The notes beneath the pieces are model-generated. The model ran no database searches, was not told the origin of the DNA, and saw nothing but the letters and a program-made list of their open reading frames with translations. A program made the translations under genes and the position numbers. Of a stretch of 48,395 bases of DNA, positions 27,885 to 37,923 are shown piece by piece; within the stretch, counting starts at the first letter, position 1, and every line of letters begins with the position of its first letter. The stretch is from Wolbachia endosymbiont of Cylisticus convexus (GTDB lineage Bacteria > Pseudomonadota > Alphaproteobacteria > Rickettsiales > Anaplasmataceae), in NCBI RefSeq assembly GCF_003344345.1, contig NZ_QPIP01000003.1, positions 1 through 48,395 on the forward strand, read 5' to 3'.

Positions 27885-29111
27885 TTAATATGCTTTTTCT
27901 AGTACTCTACTTGTCTTCTTAAATGCATTGATCTTTTTTCTACCGTATTTAGTCTTTAACGCACTTGGTCTTTTAAAGACCTTTTTGCTGTTACGTTTTT
28001 TAAATTGCACACTACAATCAAAATTTGGCTCTCCTTCTTTATCTGCTAATGCAGGCCGTCTTCCCTTATCTTGAGGTGTAACAAAAGATAGCGCATACCC
28101 TTCAGCTCCAGCACGTGCAGTTCTACCTATACGATGAATATAGTCAGCTTGCGATTGTGGTGCATCATAATTGATAACATGTTGAATATGGGGAATATCA
28201 AGGCCACGAGAAGCAACATCTGTTGCAACCATAATTTGATTACGGCCACGACGAAAAGAATTAATGACCCTTTCGCGCTTGTGCTGCCTTAAATCGCCAT
28301 GAATTGCTAAAGCGCTATAGTCATCTTTGTACAACTTGTTAGCTAGCTGATCTGCCCCTTGCTTTGTTTTGACAAAGATAATGATTGACCCTTCGCGCTG
28401 ACATAGTTGTGTAACAAGCTTTTCATATTTTTCTGATTCTGATGCATAAACAATTTCTTGCTTAATTTTTACAGAAGTTTTAGCCTCACAATCAACAGAA
28501 ATACGTTCTGGTCGATTGAGGTACTTCTCAGTAAGTTTAACTATATCACTAGGAAGAGTTGCAGAAAACATAAGGGTCTGCCGTATTTTTGGCAGATATT
28601 TCATGATTCCTTCAATTTGAACTCCAAAGCCCATATCAAACATGCGATCCGTTTCATCAAGCACAAGAATGCTAACATTGCTAGTAATCAAAGTTTTACG
28701 CTCAATATGGTCCATAATGCGACCAGGAGTACCTATTACAATTTGTGTTTTTTTCTGAAGCTGATTTAGCTGCCTAAAAATAGGCTCACCTCCAATCAAC
28801 AAAGCGACCTTTAGTGCGGAATTTTGAAATAAGAGTTTTCTTATCTCATTTGTTACCTGATGAGCAAGCTCTCTGGTCGGCACGATGACTAAAGCTGAAC
28901 CAATGCTTGGCTCATTCAGCAATTTAGCGACCAATGGAATAGCAAATGCTAAAGTTTTTCCAGTTCCCGTTTGAGCAGACCCAAGAATATCTTTACCCTG
29001 GAGAGCTAAAGGAATCGCTTGCATTTGAATCGGAGTTGGAACACAAAGATTATTTTTACTTAGAGCTTGTCTAAGCAAAATCGGGAGGCCCATTTCATGA
29101 AAATTACTCAC
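27885..29111 (-). CDS. DEAD-box RNA helicase
   Basis: 408 residues with a GTG start (29109-29111). Domain 1 has a Q motif (Phe4 and TPIQMQ), Walker A AQTGTGKT (46-53), PTRELAHQ, TPGRI, motif II DETD (152-155), and MFSATLP. Domain 2 has the ATDVASRGLDIPHIQHVINYDAPQ and HRIGRTARAG motifs. The C-terminal tail is basic (KKRNSKKVFKRPSALKTKYGRKKI) as in RhlE-type helicases that act on rRNA. The usual DEAD is DETD here, with Thr in place of Ala; the acidic residues that bind Mg and activate water remain. Cold shock gene follows 34 bases upstream on the same strand. Confidence 0.93.
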   Translation of the reverse strand: MSNFHEMGLPILLRQALSKNNLCVPTPIQMQAIPLALQGKDILGSAQTGTGKTLAFAIPLVAKLLNEPSIGSALVIVPTRELAHQVTNEIRKLLFQNSALKVALLIGGEPIFRQLNQLQKKTQIVIGTPGRIMDHIERKTLITSNVSILVLDETDRMFDMGFGVQIEGIMKYLPKIRQTLMFSATLPSDIVKLTEKYLNRPERISVDCEAKTSVKIKQEIVYASESEKYEKLVTQLCQREGSIIIFVKTKQGADQLANKLYKDDYSALAIHGDLRQHKRERVINSFRRGRNQIMVATDVASRGLDIPHIQHVINYDAPQSQADYIHRIGRTARAGAEGYALSFVTPQDKGRRPALADKEGEPNFDCSVQFKKRNSKKVFKRPSALKTKYGRKKINAFKKTSRVLEKAY

Positions 29112-29145
29112 AATACATTACCCTATTACAAAGCTTCATGATAAA

Positions 29146-29397
29146 CTAATCTTCTAATCTTAAATTTATTGCAGATTTTTTATCTTCTCCGTTCCTACCA
29201 CGCTCCTCTTTAAGCTCATAACTTACTCTTTCCCCTTTCATTCCTCTCTTTTTATCCTCTCCTCGAAGTTCACCAGGACTTATTCCTGAACGTTCTAATG
29301 TACTAACATGTACAAAAACGTCCTCACCTTTACCTTCTGGCTTGATGAAACCATAGCCTTTTTCAACATTAAACCATTTTATATTACCAAATTCCAT
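29146..29397 (-). CDS. cold shock domain protein
   Basis: 83 residues with a single cold-shock domain: [16 protein letters not shown] (RNP1, about 7-22) and [13 protein letters not shown] (RNP2, about 26-38), followed by a charged extension ([12 protein letters not shown]) longer than in typical CspA. It binds single-stranded RNA or DNA. Its closeness to a DEAD-box helicase suggests joint action on RNA folding. The 29398-29571 gap upstream is AT-rich with no clear gene. Confidence 0.92.
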   Translation of the reverse strand: MEFGNIKWFNVEKGYGFIKPEGKGEDVFVHVSTLERSGISPGELRGEDKKRGMKGERVSYELKEERGRNGEDKKSAINLRLED

Positions 29398-29571
29398 ATG
29401 AATAACTCTTAAACTATTAACTAATATTATTAATGTGATGAAAAACTTTGAAATTACGATCTAGAATGCTTTAAGCTTAGTTATTGCAACTAAACTTCTA
29501 TACTCCATAGTCTATTCTTAACATTACATGATTATAATACACAACTATTGTACTTGATGCAACTAAATTTT

Positions 29572-30906
29572 TTAATCACGAAATGAACCTGCAACTGTCA
29601 TTTCACTAACTTTAATCGTTGGTGAATTAAATTGCCCACAGAAAGTTAGGTCATTTGCAACAACTAAATTGCTAAACATATCTTTCAAATTGCCGGCAAC
29701 AGTAATCTCGTGTATTGGATAGGTTATTTTGCCATTCTCTATAAAAAATCCGGATGCACCTTGACTATAATCGCCATTAATTAAATTAACACCAAAACCA
29801 AATAAATCAGTTACATATATTCCCTCTCTTACTTCCTCAATTAATTCCTTAAATGATCTATTACCATTTTTGAAATAGAAGTTACTAGCTGAAGGAATAA
29901 TTGCAGCATTGCTTGCACGAGTTGCATTTGCAGTTGTTTCCAAGTTTAATTTCCTAGCCGAATATAGATCTAAAATCCAGTTTTGTAGTACTCCATTTTT
30001 TACAAATTCATTTTGCCTGCTCATCATTCCTTCTCCATCAAATGGTCTTGATGCTATACCTCTTGGTAACAATGGGTCATCGATAATGTTAATCCTATCA
30101 TTAAAAATTTGAGTATTTAAACTATTTTTCAAAAAAGAGCTATTATTCACAACATTGCTACCATTTATGGCAGAAGCAAAACTTTTCACTAATTCTCTTG
30201 CTGCTCTTCTTTCAAAAAGAACTGGAAATTTACCAGTTTTAATTGTACATGAATTTAACTGGTCTATTGCTCTTTTTGCTGCTTCTTTCCCAATTAACTC
30301 TGGCGATTTTAAATCACTAAAGTTACATGTTACATCGTAATCGTAGCCAATCTTCATTTCACCCTTTTCTCCAGCAACGACAGAAATCTGATTAATAAAA
30401 GTTGACTTACTAAATGAACCAATAAAACCAGAAACTGTTGATAATACCGTATTTACTGAAGTATGTGAAGATGAAGCTCCTTTAGAATTAATAATATTTT
30501 TATGTGCAAGAGCTGAGTTTTCTGCAGCTTCAGTAATTTCTTTTAATTTATCAATGGTTATAACATTATTATCTGAGATATTTAAATCTGCAGAAGAGAT
30601 ATAATTACTGCCATCTATAGCAAAACTAATATGAGGATCTTCCTGGGCATTCTTTGCCATTTCTACCACTCGGCTTATCGTATCACTGAGATTATTCAAA
30701 TCGTTTGTAGAAATATACGCAGCTTTGTTCTTACCTGCTATAGCTCTAATTCCTATAGTACAATTTTTAGATTGTGATATTTGCTCAATTTTTGATAAAC
30801 GCTGAGAAACTGAAGTCTTATTAGTTTCATATATTACAACTTCCGCATCTTGATTCTGCTTTTTTATTAGTTTAGTGATATCTGCTACAATATTTAATAT
30901 ATTCAT
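29572..30906 (-). CDS. pmbA: PmbA/TldE metalloprotease-family protein
   Basis: 444 residues of the TldD/PmbA family. Visible are GIRAIAGKNKAAYISTND, PVLFERRAARELVKSFASA, PRGIASRPFDGEGM, and the C-terminal INGDYSQGASGFFIENGKITYPIHEITVAGNLKDMF. TldE is the partner that lacks metal ligands; I see no HExxH motif, which fits TldE. In other bacteria TldD/TldE acts on microcins and unfolded peptides; its role here is unknown. TldD is not in the window. It lies 19 bases from atpG on the same strand. Confidence 0.9.
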   Translation of the reverse strand: MNILNIVADITKLIKKQNQDAEVVIYETNKTSVSQRLSKIEQISQSKNCTIGIRAIAGKNKAAYISTNDLNNLSDTISRVVEMAKNAQEDPHISFAIDGSNYISSADLNISDNNVITIDKLKEITEAAENSALAHKNIINSKGASSSHTSVNTVLSTVSGFIGSFSKSTFINQISVVAGEKGEMKIGYDYDVTCNFSDLKSPELIGKEAAKRAIDQLNSCTIKTGKFPVLFERRAARELVKSFASAINGSNVVNNSSFLKNSLNTQIFNDRINIIDDPLLPRGIASRPFDGEGMMSRQNEFVKNGVLQNWILDLYSARKLNLETTANATRASNAAIIPSASNFYFKNGNRSFKELIEEVREGIYVTDLFGFGVNLINGDYSQGASGFFIENGKITYPIHEITVAGNLKDMFSNLVVANDLTFCGQFNSPTIKVSEMTVAGSFRD

Positions 30907-30924
30907 TTTTTATTCCTTAGGTCT

Positions 30925-31797
30925 CTATAAAGATTCTGCACCACCTATAACTTCAATCAAATCAGTTGTAATTGCTGCTTGACGAGAACGATTATAAAGC
31001 AGTGCTAGTTTATTCAGCATTTCTTTAGTGTTTCTGTTTGCTGATTCCATAGCAACCATTCTAGCACTATTTTCACTTGTTGCACTTTCAAGTGAGGCGG
31101 AGTAAAGAGCAACTGCAATGTAATCTTGAATCAAAGATTTTAAAATAAATTCAACATTTTGTGGTTCATATTCATAGCTATAATCTGTTGTTGAATCAGC
31201 TAGAGAGTTATCAATCAAGGATGAGCTTTTACTCCATGGTTTTATTGTTTCCAACATTGGTTTTTGCGTGAAGGTATTATAAAATTTGCTATACAAAACT
31301 TTAACCTTATCATATTTACTTAAGTCTATATCACTAACCAAAGCTTCTATATGCTTTAGCGTGATTTCCTTATTACTTTCAACCTTCAAAATACTATTAG
31401 AGTCAAATCTACCCTTACCTATCTCAAAAGCTTTTTTACCAAAAAATACAATGTTTACTTTCTTGCCACTTACAATTAATTTATTTATATGCTTCTGGCT
31501 AAATCTGATAACAGAAGAGTTAAAGTTACCACACAAGCCACGATCAGACGCAATAATGAATATTAGGTAAGAATCGTCGTCACTGACATTTAGAACTCTT
31601 GCCAGTAAATCCTGATCAACTGATAGCATTGATGAAGAAATAATGCTATGCAGCTTAGATATATGCAATTTTGAATTTGATAATTTTTTTTGGCTTTGTA
31701 ATAATTTTGCTGCAGAAACCATTTGCATTATTTTCGTGGTTTTCTGCACAGACTTAATATTCTTAATTCTTAAGGACAGTTCCTTCAAGCTCTTCAT
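30925..31797 (-). CDS. atpG: ATP synthase F1 gamma subunit
   Basis: The rotating shaft of F1F0 ATP synthase (290 residues). The N-terminal helix [30 protein letters not shown] and the C-terminal helix [47 protein letters not shown] are the conserved coiled-coil pair, and [12 protein letters not shown] lies between. No other atp genes are beside it, so the operon is split up, as in other Rickettsiales. It probably shares a transcript with pmbA. Confidence 0.96.
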   Translation of the reverse strand: MKSLKELSLRIKNIKSVQKTTKIMQMVSAAKLLQSQKKLSNSKLHISKLHSIISSSMLSVDQDLLARVLNVSDDDSYLIFIIASDRGLCGNFNSSVIRFSQKHINKLIVSGKKVNIVFFGKKAFEIGKGRFDSNSILKVESNKEITLKHIEALVSDIDLSKYDKVKVLYSKFYNTFTQKPMLETIKPWSKSSSLIDNSLADSTTDYSYEYEPQNVEFILKSLIQDYIAVALYSASLESATSENSARMVAMESANRNTKEMLNKLALLYNRSRQAAITTDLIEVIGGAESL

Positions 31798-31902
31798 TTT
31801 GTATACAACCCCAATTTATTAAAATATATAACTGGTAATGTCTAAAAACAAGTTTTTTTAATATGGAATTGGCCTTTCTTAATAATCAACAAGAGCATTT
31901 TA

Positions 31903-33126
31903 CTATAAAGCTTTATTGTATATACAATCAAAACTATTGCAGCTCGAACACTTATAATCCCATTGCTTTAGCTCTCTATTACAACCAGTACATTTCCAAC
32001 TTGGATCAGGAACAGCTTCTGAGTCCATTTTGTTTAACCAATAAATTGCTTGATCATACTCTTGCAACATAATCTTGAGCCGTATCATAACAAGATAAAT
32101 TGATATATAGTTAGCTTTTTTCATAGCAGTATCTAAATACTGACTTGCAAGATCATATTTACCTAAGCTAATTGAAGACAAAGCAAGCAAACAATAACTA
32201 AAATAATAATCAGGATGTAAGCTGTATAGTCTTTCAGCACCTTTATTATTTAACTTAATGTACATTCTAGCTAATTGAGGAGTAGGATTTACCGTATATT
32301 CCTTCTCTAGTACTGCAGAAGCTTTTCTGATTTTTTCAAGTTTAATATATAATTCTGCTTTTAAATAATTGATAGGCCGAAAAGCTGCACAATGATGTTG
32401 CGCTTTAAATAAATGCCTTATAGCCCCTTTAAAATTTCCTTTACTTTCATATTGCCTTGCTAAAGCACAATAAAAGACCGCCAACATCTTCTTATGATCA
32501 AAGGGAAGAAAAATATTGAACTTGATAGCTTCCTTTAACTTTGAAATTGCATTTATCCAGTCTTCTTGCAATATACAATGCTCTATTTGAAAGGGAATAG
32601 ACAGAATTTTATCATTAATTGAACTAGAGCAATATTCTATAAATTTTTGAAAGACTGATCTTTCTTGCTTTAGGTAAACAATCAATTTATTGACCAGAAG
32701 TAGAGCTAAGTTGCGATTTTTACTTGCAATACTCGTCAAATTATGGCTAAAAAAGCTGTAATTTCCCGTTTTACCTGAATTAAAGAGCTTTACTAAAGAT
32801 AATTTATCGCTTTCTTCATTTAGATTTTTAATTAGCTTATTGGTGTTCTCTATATTACCTAAGTCTAAGCTAAAGAAAGCTTCAAAGAGAAGCAATTCTT
32901 CCCTACTTCTTCTTCTATTTTTTATGTTAGCAAATGTTGATGAAATAGAAGAATAAAAGCGTGCAATTGCAATCAATAAAAATAATAGGACTACACAAGC
33001 AAGAATAACGAAATACAGATCAATGCTTATAGTGTAATTACTTAATTCCAATTTTATTACTTCACCACTTACCTTGACCCATATGCCAAATAAAAACGAA
33101 AAAGCAAAAATTATAAAATAAATCAT
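31903..33126 (-). CDS. HemY-like TPR membrane protein
   Basis: 407 residues. Two N-terminal hydrophobic helices (about 1-19 and 37-57) are followed by RRRSREELLLFEAFFSLDLGN, then TPR-like helices (ALARQYESKGNFKGAIRHLFKAQ, SSISLGKYDLASQYLDTAMKKA, MLQEYDQAIYWLNKM). The C-terminus has two CxxC pairs (KCTGCNRELKQWDYKCSSC), likely a zinc ribbon. This arrangement matches the HemY family found with heme genes in proteobacteria, and alphaproteobacterial members share the zinc-binding end. Its start overlaps the preceding gene by four bases, so the pair is translationally coupled. Exact function is not settled. Confidence 0.75.
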   Translation of the reverse strand: MIYFIIFAFSFLFGIWVKVSGEVIKLELSNYTISIDLYFVILACVVLLFLLIAIARFYSSISSTFANIKNRRRSREELLLFEAFFSLDLGNIENTNKLIKNLNEESDKLSLVKLFNSGKTGNYSFFSHNLTSIASKNRNLALLLVNKLIVYLKQERSVFQKFIEYCSSSINDKILSIPFQIEHCILQEDWINAISKLKEAIKFNIFLPFDHKKMLAVFYCALARQYESKGNFKGAIRHLFKAQHHCAAFRPINYLKAELYIKLEKIRKASAVLEKEYTVNPTPQLARMYIKLNNKGAERLYSLHPDYYFSYCLLALSSISLGKYDLASQYLDTAMKKANYISIYLVMIRLKIMLQEYDQAIYWLNKMDSEAVPDPSWKCTGCNRELKQWDYKCSSCNSFDCIYNKAL

Positions 33127-33854
33127 GAGATGTATTGCAATAAGTGGTGATATATTGTTGACGTATTCTTGGAAGCTACAATAAAATCATTTAATTTATT
33201 AAGCCACGGCTTGAATTCTGGGTGTGTTAAGTCGCCTATTATAGTAGCTATGGTTTGCCAATCATTATCGCTTATTAATTCTTCAATTTCCGCAAGTTTG
33301 ACCCTGAGTGGATCACTGCGATCATCTATCTTTATCCAATTTGAAATGATTTTTTTAAACAAGTTACTTTTATTGTAGTTAATAACAACCATGTTCTTCT
33401 CAAAAGACAATTTCAACCCGCGTAAAGTATCTATCTCTTTTAAATTTTCCAATTCATTTACTGCATTTTCTATCTCTGGATCGTCAAGCTCTGATATCAA
33501 AGGCTTTATTGAATTTATATGATTATCAAATTTTGTTTCTTGCAATAATGAATTCTTCATTTTAACCACAAGTAGCAGTAACTTTGCGAGGTTCTTATGC
33601 CTTGAGCTACCATCACCTTGCTCACATTGAGTGTGCAAATTTCTCTTTAAGTCAAATATCTTTTTTTCTACCCTAGACTGATTAACTTCAAGCAGCATTC
33701 TAAGTTCATCTATCTTTTCTGTGAAAACACTTATACTATCTTCATTTTCTTGCTGATTTATTTTAAAAAATATTGTGTTATTTATTGCAATACAGCTGAC
33801 AAACAATAACACAATTAAGAACCAACCTATATATTTTTGCTGAGTATCATTCAT
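33123..33854 (-). CDS. HemX/mitofilin-like single-pass membrane protein
   Basis: 243 residues with one N-terminal membrane helix (about 10-29) and a long, charged, mostly helical remainder that begins with a coiled coil (ISVFTEKIDELRMLLEVNQSRVEKKIFDLKRN) and ends in short helices (EIEELISDNDWQTIATIIGDL). In alphaproteobacteria a mitofilin-related protein sits before HemY in the heme region, and this gene has that position and shape. Sequence support is weak, so the name rests mainly on context. It overlaps lolC by eight bases and HemY-like by four. Confidence 0.55.
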   Translation of the reverse strand: MNDTQQKYIGWFLIVLLFVSCIAINNTIFFKINQQENEDSISVFTEKIDELRMLLEVNQSRVEKKIFDLKRNLHTQCEQGDGSSRHKNLAKLLLLVVKMKNSLLQETKFDNHINSIKPLISELDDPEIENAVNELENLKEIDTLRGLKLSFEKNMVVINYNKSNLFKKIISNWIKIDDRSDPLRVKLAEIEELISDNDWQTIATIIGDLTHPEFKPWLNKLNDFIVASKNTSTIYHHLLQYIS

Positions 33855-35076
33855 AACGTAATATCTCCACAGGATCTTGTGCAGCTGCTTGCAACGCAGG
33901 AGGAATTGTCGCTAAAAATGATAAGAACAATGCAAGTACGGAAATGTTCACCACATCTTGAGTGGATAGTATTACTGGCAAGCTTGAAAAAAAATGTATC
34001 ATAGGATCAAGCAATTTGACATTAGTAATGCTTTCTAAAAACACTCTAATATTTTCAATGTTGAGAGAAAAAATAACCCCTATAATAGAGCCAAGACAAG
34101 TTCCTGTAAAACCAATTAGTAGTCCACAAGCGCAAAATATGCGCATAATGCTTCCACTTGTTGCACCAAACGTACGCATAATTGCAATTGCAGATTTCTT
34201 TTCTCGCACTATCATCATCAAACTTGAAACAATATTAAATGCTGCCACAACTATAATCAAAGTAAGAATTAAAAACATCACATTTCTTTCAGTTTTTAAA
34301 GCATTAACATAATGGCTTTGCTGAGATTGCCAACTTTCAGCTTTCATCCCTGTTTCTTTTGCTATAGCATCTGCCAGCTTATTAGCCGCAGCGATATCGT
34401 CTACAAATACTTCTATATTTCTTATACTATCTTTATAATTAAAAAAAGCCTGAGCTGATTTCATGGGCATGTACATCAAGGTATTATCATACTCAAACAT
34501 ACCCATATCAAATATGGCTACAACTTTATATTCTTTCATTCTTGGCATTTCATTAAACAATGCATCAAATCCTTCAGGCGATACAAGCATAATATTATTA
34601 CCATAATCAATCTTCAAAGCTTCTGCTAACCTTGCCCCTATTATTATCCCTTCATCGAATTTTTCCATATTACCCACAATCACATTATTTGTAACAGTAG
34701 TATTATTAAATAAGTCTTTAGCTGATACACCCCGGACCACGCTACCTACAATTCCACCATTTGCTGCAACGATCACTTGATCATTGGTCATAGAAATGGC
34801 TTTTAATACACCTGGGATTTTCTCAATAGATTTTGACACTGCATGGTAATCTGAACTAATGTTTCTATCAAAGTAAACATTAATATGACCACTAATACCA
34901 AGTACAGAGTCAAGCAATCTTGCTCTGAATCCATTCATTACAGACATTACTACTATTAGCATTGCAACTCCAAGAGCAATACCAATAATAGAGAATAAAG
35001 TCATTATAGAACAAAATCTGGAGTTCTTTGCTCGCAAATAGCGAGCAGCTATAGTAATTTCAAATGCAATGGACAT
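33847..35076 (-). CDS. lolC: lipoprotein-releasing ABC transporter permease
   Basis: LolC/LolE-family permease (409 residues) of the system that removes lipoproteins from the inner membrane for transfer to LolA. The N-terminal MSIAFEITIAARYLRAKNSRFCSIMTLFSIIGIALGVAMLIVVMSVMNGFR is a family signature with the first membrane helix. A large periplasmic domain follows, then the FtsX-type C-terminal half with three membrane segments (about 275-295, 318-345, 375-395). Rickettsiales usually have one such permease, acting as a homodimer. The ATPase gene lolD is not present here. It heads the three-gene overlapping set. Confidence 0.93.
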   Translation of the reverse strand: MSIAFEITIAARYLRAKNSRFCSIMTLFSIIGIALGVAMLIVVMSVMNGFRARLLDSVLGISGHINVYFDRNISSDYHAVSKSIEKIPGVLKAISMTNDQVIVAANGGIVGSVVRGVSAKDLFNNTTVTNNVIVGNMEKFDEGIIIGARLAEALKIDYGNNIMLVSPEGFDALFNEMPRMKEYKVVAIFDMGMFEYDNTLMYMPMKSAQAFFNYKDSIRNIEVFVDDIAAANKLADAIAKETGMKAESWQSQQSHYVNALKTERNVMFLILTLIIVVAAFNIVSSLMMIVREKKSAIAIMRTFGATSGSIMRIFCACGLLIGFTGTCLGSIIGVIFSLNIENIRVFLESITNVKLLDPMIHFFSSLPVILSTQDVVNISVLALFLSFLATIPPALQAAAQDPVEILRYE

Positions 35077-35192
35077 TATACTAAGATTTAAACATCATAT
35101 TTTTTAGACTTCATATAATTGTAGACTTTCCTTTACCTAAAATTAGGTTGTCTAAATTTAGCAAGCTTGCAGAGTATATTCAATACCCTATA

Positions 35193-36494
35193 TTAAAACC
35201 TTCCATATACATCGTCCAATCTTACTATATCACTATCAGATAAAAACTTCCCCACCTGAAACTCAACTATCTCAAGAGGAAAGCTTGTGCTTTTATTCTC
35301 AATTCTATGAAACACTTTCCTTGGAATCTCTATTACATGATTTTTCGTTATAGCATATGTTTTGTCATCTAAACTAACACATCCAACTCCTGATAGTATT
35401 ATATGGTACTCATCTCTATAGTGGTGAAATTGCTTAGAAGTGCAGCTTAGTGGATTTATAAAAAGATATTTTATAAGAAAATCCTTGCCCATTAAAACTA
35501 CACTATAAAATCCCCATGGCTTAATCTCTTTCCTTATTGGCTTTGCTTCCTTAACTTTATTAATAAACAACATTAGGCTCTTATTTGGCCGTTTATAAAC
35601 TCTACTTAGTAAATTTTTTGCATCATTTTCTGTCATCAAAACTGGCTCTCTTCCTTTGATTATAGGCTGAAATGACTCCAAATTCTTACTAAATCTCTTA
35701 CTTAATTCTAAAACTGAACCCCAAGTACCAACATCCATCCAATCGAAATTGGCTTCTATCATTACAACATTTTCTGCTTTTTCTATCACTAGGTGATCAA
35801 TAGATATACCTTCAATTCCTGCAAAATCTCGTTGTTTTAAATACAGAAATCTCTCTTGCGGTGTGAAATGTTTCACACTTGCAAAACATAAATTATAGAG
35901 ATGCGGAGCAATTTTTTTTATCTCATCTATATAGCGCTTTGCTTTAAATACAAATACGCCAGAATTCCAATAATGATCGTTTCTCAACATATGCTTGGGT
36001 TTTTCTGTAAAATCTTTCACTATATGATATTTTTCTTTCTGATCATATACTGCATTTATATAACCGTATTCAGAATTGAATTCATGAGGTTTTACTCCAA
36101 AAGTAACTATAGAGTTAGTTTCAGAGGCTAGCTTAGATGCTTTCTCAATAGAAGCATAAAAATTATTCAAATCACCTATAAAATGGTCTGAAGGCAGAAT
36201 TAAGATTGTCTCGTTTTTATTGCAGAGAAGTGCAGCAATTAATATTGCCGCCGCTGTTCCAATTTTCACTGGTTCGAAAATCACTTTACATTCTTGCAGC
36301 GCATGCAATTCCTCCATCACTAACGACTCATACTGTATATTTGTAGCAATTATAGGCGGCATATAATCGCTTTTTAGCCTCAACAAAGTGTTGTGAAACA
36401 TAGTGTTCTGACTAAATATTTTCTGAAATTGCTTTGGCTTAGATAAAGGCCAAAGTCTGCTGCCACTACCACCACATAATATTACAGGGCGCAT
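35193..36494 (-). CDS. manC: mannose-1-phosphate guanylyltransferase, ManC type
   Basis: 433 residues of the two-domain family that makes GDP-mannose. The nucleotide-binding signature GGSGSRLWPLSKPKQF is present at the N-terminus but is about three residues shorter than usual between WPLS and PKQF. ILILPSDHFIGD, GYINA, DFTEKP, and NFDWMDVGTWGS follow. The C-terminal third is a cupin isomerase-like domain (WGFYSVVLMG, SKQFHHYRDEYHIILSGVG) in which the metal-binding His residues are kept. GDP-mannose use in Wolbachia, which lacks lipopolysaccharide, is unclear. The gene stands alone, with about 115 bases on each side. Confidence 0.9.
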   Translation of the reverse strand: MRPVILCGGSGSRLWPLSKPKQFQKIFSQNTMFHNTLLRLKSDYMPPIIATNIQYESLVMEELHALQECKVIFEPVKIGTAAAILIAALLCNKNETILILPSDHFIGDLNNFYASIEKASKLASETNSIVTFGVKPHEFNSEYGYINAVYDQKEKYHIVKDFTEKPKHMLRNDHYWNSGVFVFKAKRYIDEIKKIAPHLYNLCFASVKHFTPQERFLYLKQRDFAGIEGISIDHLVIEKAENVVMIEANFDWMDVGTWGSVLELSKRFSKNLESFQPIIKGREPVLMTENDAKNLLSRVYKRPNKSLMLFINKVKEAKPIRKEIKPWGFYSVVLMGKDFLIKYLFINPLSCTSKQFHHYRDEYHIILSGVGCVSLDDKTYAITKNHVIEIPRKVFHRIENKSTSFPLEIVEFQVGKFLSDSDIVRLDDVYGRF

Positions 36495-36599
36495 TTAGTT
36501 AAGATATTAATTAAATAATTAATATCTTATACTAAGAGCAAGATACATGCAAGTTTTTGTTGTGGGATAATGAAAGTAGAAAGTAATTTAAAGTAACGG

Positions 36600-37847
36600 T
36601 TAGTTAAATGGAGGCATGTGAGCCTGCTTTTGCTGTGAGTTTCTTTTATTTTGCTCTCTCTCAATGTGAGTATTGCTGCTCTTCTGATTTCCAAACTCAG
36701 CTATTTTTTCATTACTTTTGTTTTGCAACTTCTCCTTTAAGCCTTCTTCAACACCTAATTCTCTAGATTTATCTATACTTTCACTACTTTTGCTCAACCC
36801 CTTCTCTAAGTTTTTTTCAATATCTGGTTTTCTAGCGTTAAGCTCTTTCCATGTGCCCACTATACTAAGTGACTTATGATTCTTCTGCTCTGGCTTTAGC
36901 CTTTTTCCGTTTTCAATAACACTAAAATCACTTTTTGTCTCTTTCCCACATTCTTCTAATTGGTGTTTCCACATAGTGTAGTAAGCATCACCATACTTTT
37001 TCTCATCTAGTACTAATAATAAAATTGGAGCCTTAAGTCCGGTAGCTACCACATTTACTAAATTCTTCACTGCTATTGCAGGAATAAATAAAGCATAACC
37101 TAAAAACTTTGCAATTGGATTTTGTTTGCCTATCAAATTCCCCCCTAATTTCATAGGAATGAAAGTCAGCATTCTAGCACAAACCTTAGCTAAGCTTGTA
37201 ACAAAAACAATAGGGACAGATATCAGACTTTTATCTAGCTCTAGATTACCATTCTGATCTCTAATTTCAGAAAAACTAGTGCTTAATTTCTTATAATCAC
37301 TAGTGTATAATAGCTTGCCGTTTCTCCCTTTCTCATCTCTATGCTCCTCATTAACCTTTCCCGTTTTATCGTTAATAGAGTAACCTTTTTTAGCAAGAAA
37401 AGAGGAATTAGTTAGCTCAAACTTACCATCTTTTTTTTGAGCTTCAAAAATTGGAATATGTTTTTCAAGATCAATTTTTGAAAACCCAAACGGTTCATAG
37501 TAGCCATTATAGTGCTTAACATCCTTGTTTTTTTCTCGATTAACTAAAAAGTCAATAGTAAAATAAGACCTATCTTCCGTTTCCTTGACAAGAGTTAATT
37601 CAAAACTTGACCGCTTTCGATCTTTTTCGCCATATAAAAGTTTATATATAGCCTCACCATTACTATCTATAACTTCTCCAGATTTTACGATCTGATCGTA
37701 ATTCTTGGGATATTTGCATTTTCTTCCATCTTTAAATGTCATTACCTTTCTTAAGTCTTTGACATAAACTTGAGATTCGGATGAGGTAAATATACCCTTC
37801 ACTTTTAGTATAAGATCTGTTACTCTTGTTTTTAATACCCCAAACAT
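36600..37847 (-). CDS. unknown protein, possible effector
   Basis: 415 residues, family not recognised. The N-terminal half is soluble and rich in Lys and Asp (RKVMTFKDGRKCKYPK, FELTLVKETEDRSYFTIDFLVNREKN). Residues about 208-275 contain two or three hydrophobic segments (ISVPIVFVTSLAKVCARMLTFIPM and FLGYALFIPAIAVKNLVNVVATGLKAPILLLVLD). The C-terminal 90 residues are highly charged and Ser/Asn/Gln rich (KGLSKSSESIDKSREL, EREQNKRNSQQKQ). A soluble front, a membrane hairpin and a disordered tail are also seen in secreted intracellular-parasite proteins, but this is only a hint. It starts at ATG with nothing overlapping. Confidence 0.6.
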   Translation of the reverse strand: MFGVLKTRVTDLILKVKGIFTSSESQVYVKDLRKVMTFKDGRKCKYPKNYDQIVKSGEVIDSNGEAIYKLLYGEKDRKRSSFELTLVKETEDRSYFTIDFLVNREKNKDVKHYNGYYEPFGFSKIDLEKHIPIFEAQKKDGKFELTNSSFLAKKGYSINDKTGKVNEEHRDEKGRNGKLLYTSDYKKLSTSFSEIRDQNGNLELDKSLISVPIVFVTSLAKVCARMLTFIPMKLGGNLIGKQNPIAKFLGYALFIPAIAVKNLVNVVATGLKAPILLLVLDEKKYGDAYYTMWKHQLEECGKETKSDFSVIENGKRLKPEQKNHKSLSIVGTWKELNARKPDIEKNLEKGLSKSSESIDKSRELGVEEGLKEKLQNKSNEKIAEFGNQKSSNTHIEREQNKRNSQQKQAHMPPFN

Positions 37848-37923
37848 ATTGCTAAACCAAAATCGCTATAGTTCAATAATAAAATTAGTACACTAATAAT
37901 ATATTAACACAGAACTGACAATT

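Noticed and set aside
36600..37847. Toxin or cytoplasmic incompatibility (Cif-like) gene
   Set aside because: No deubiquitinase or nuclease motif was seen, and there is no paired upstream partner gene, so no such claim is made.
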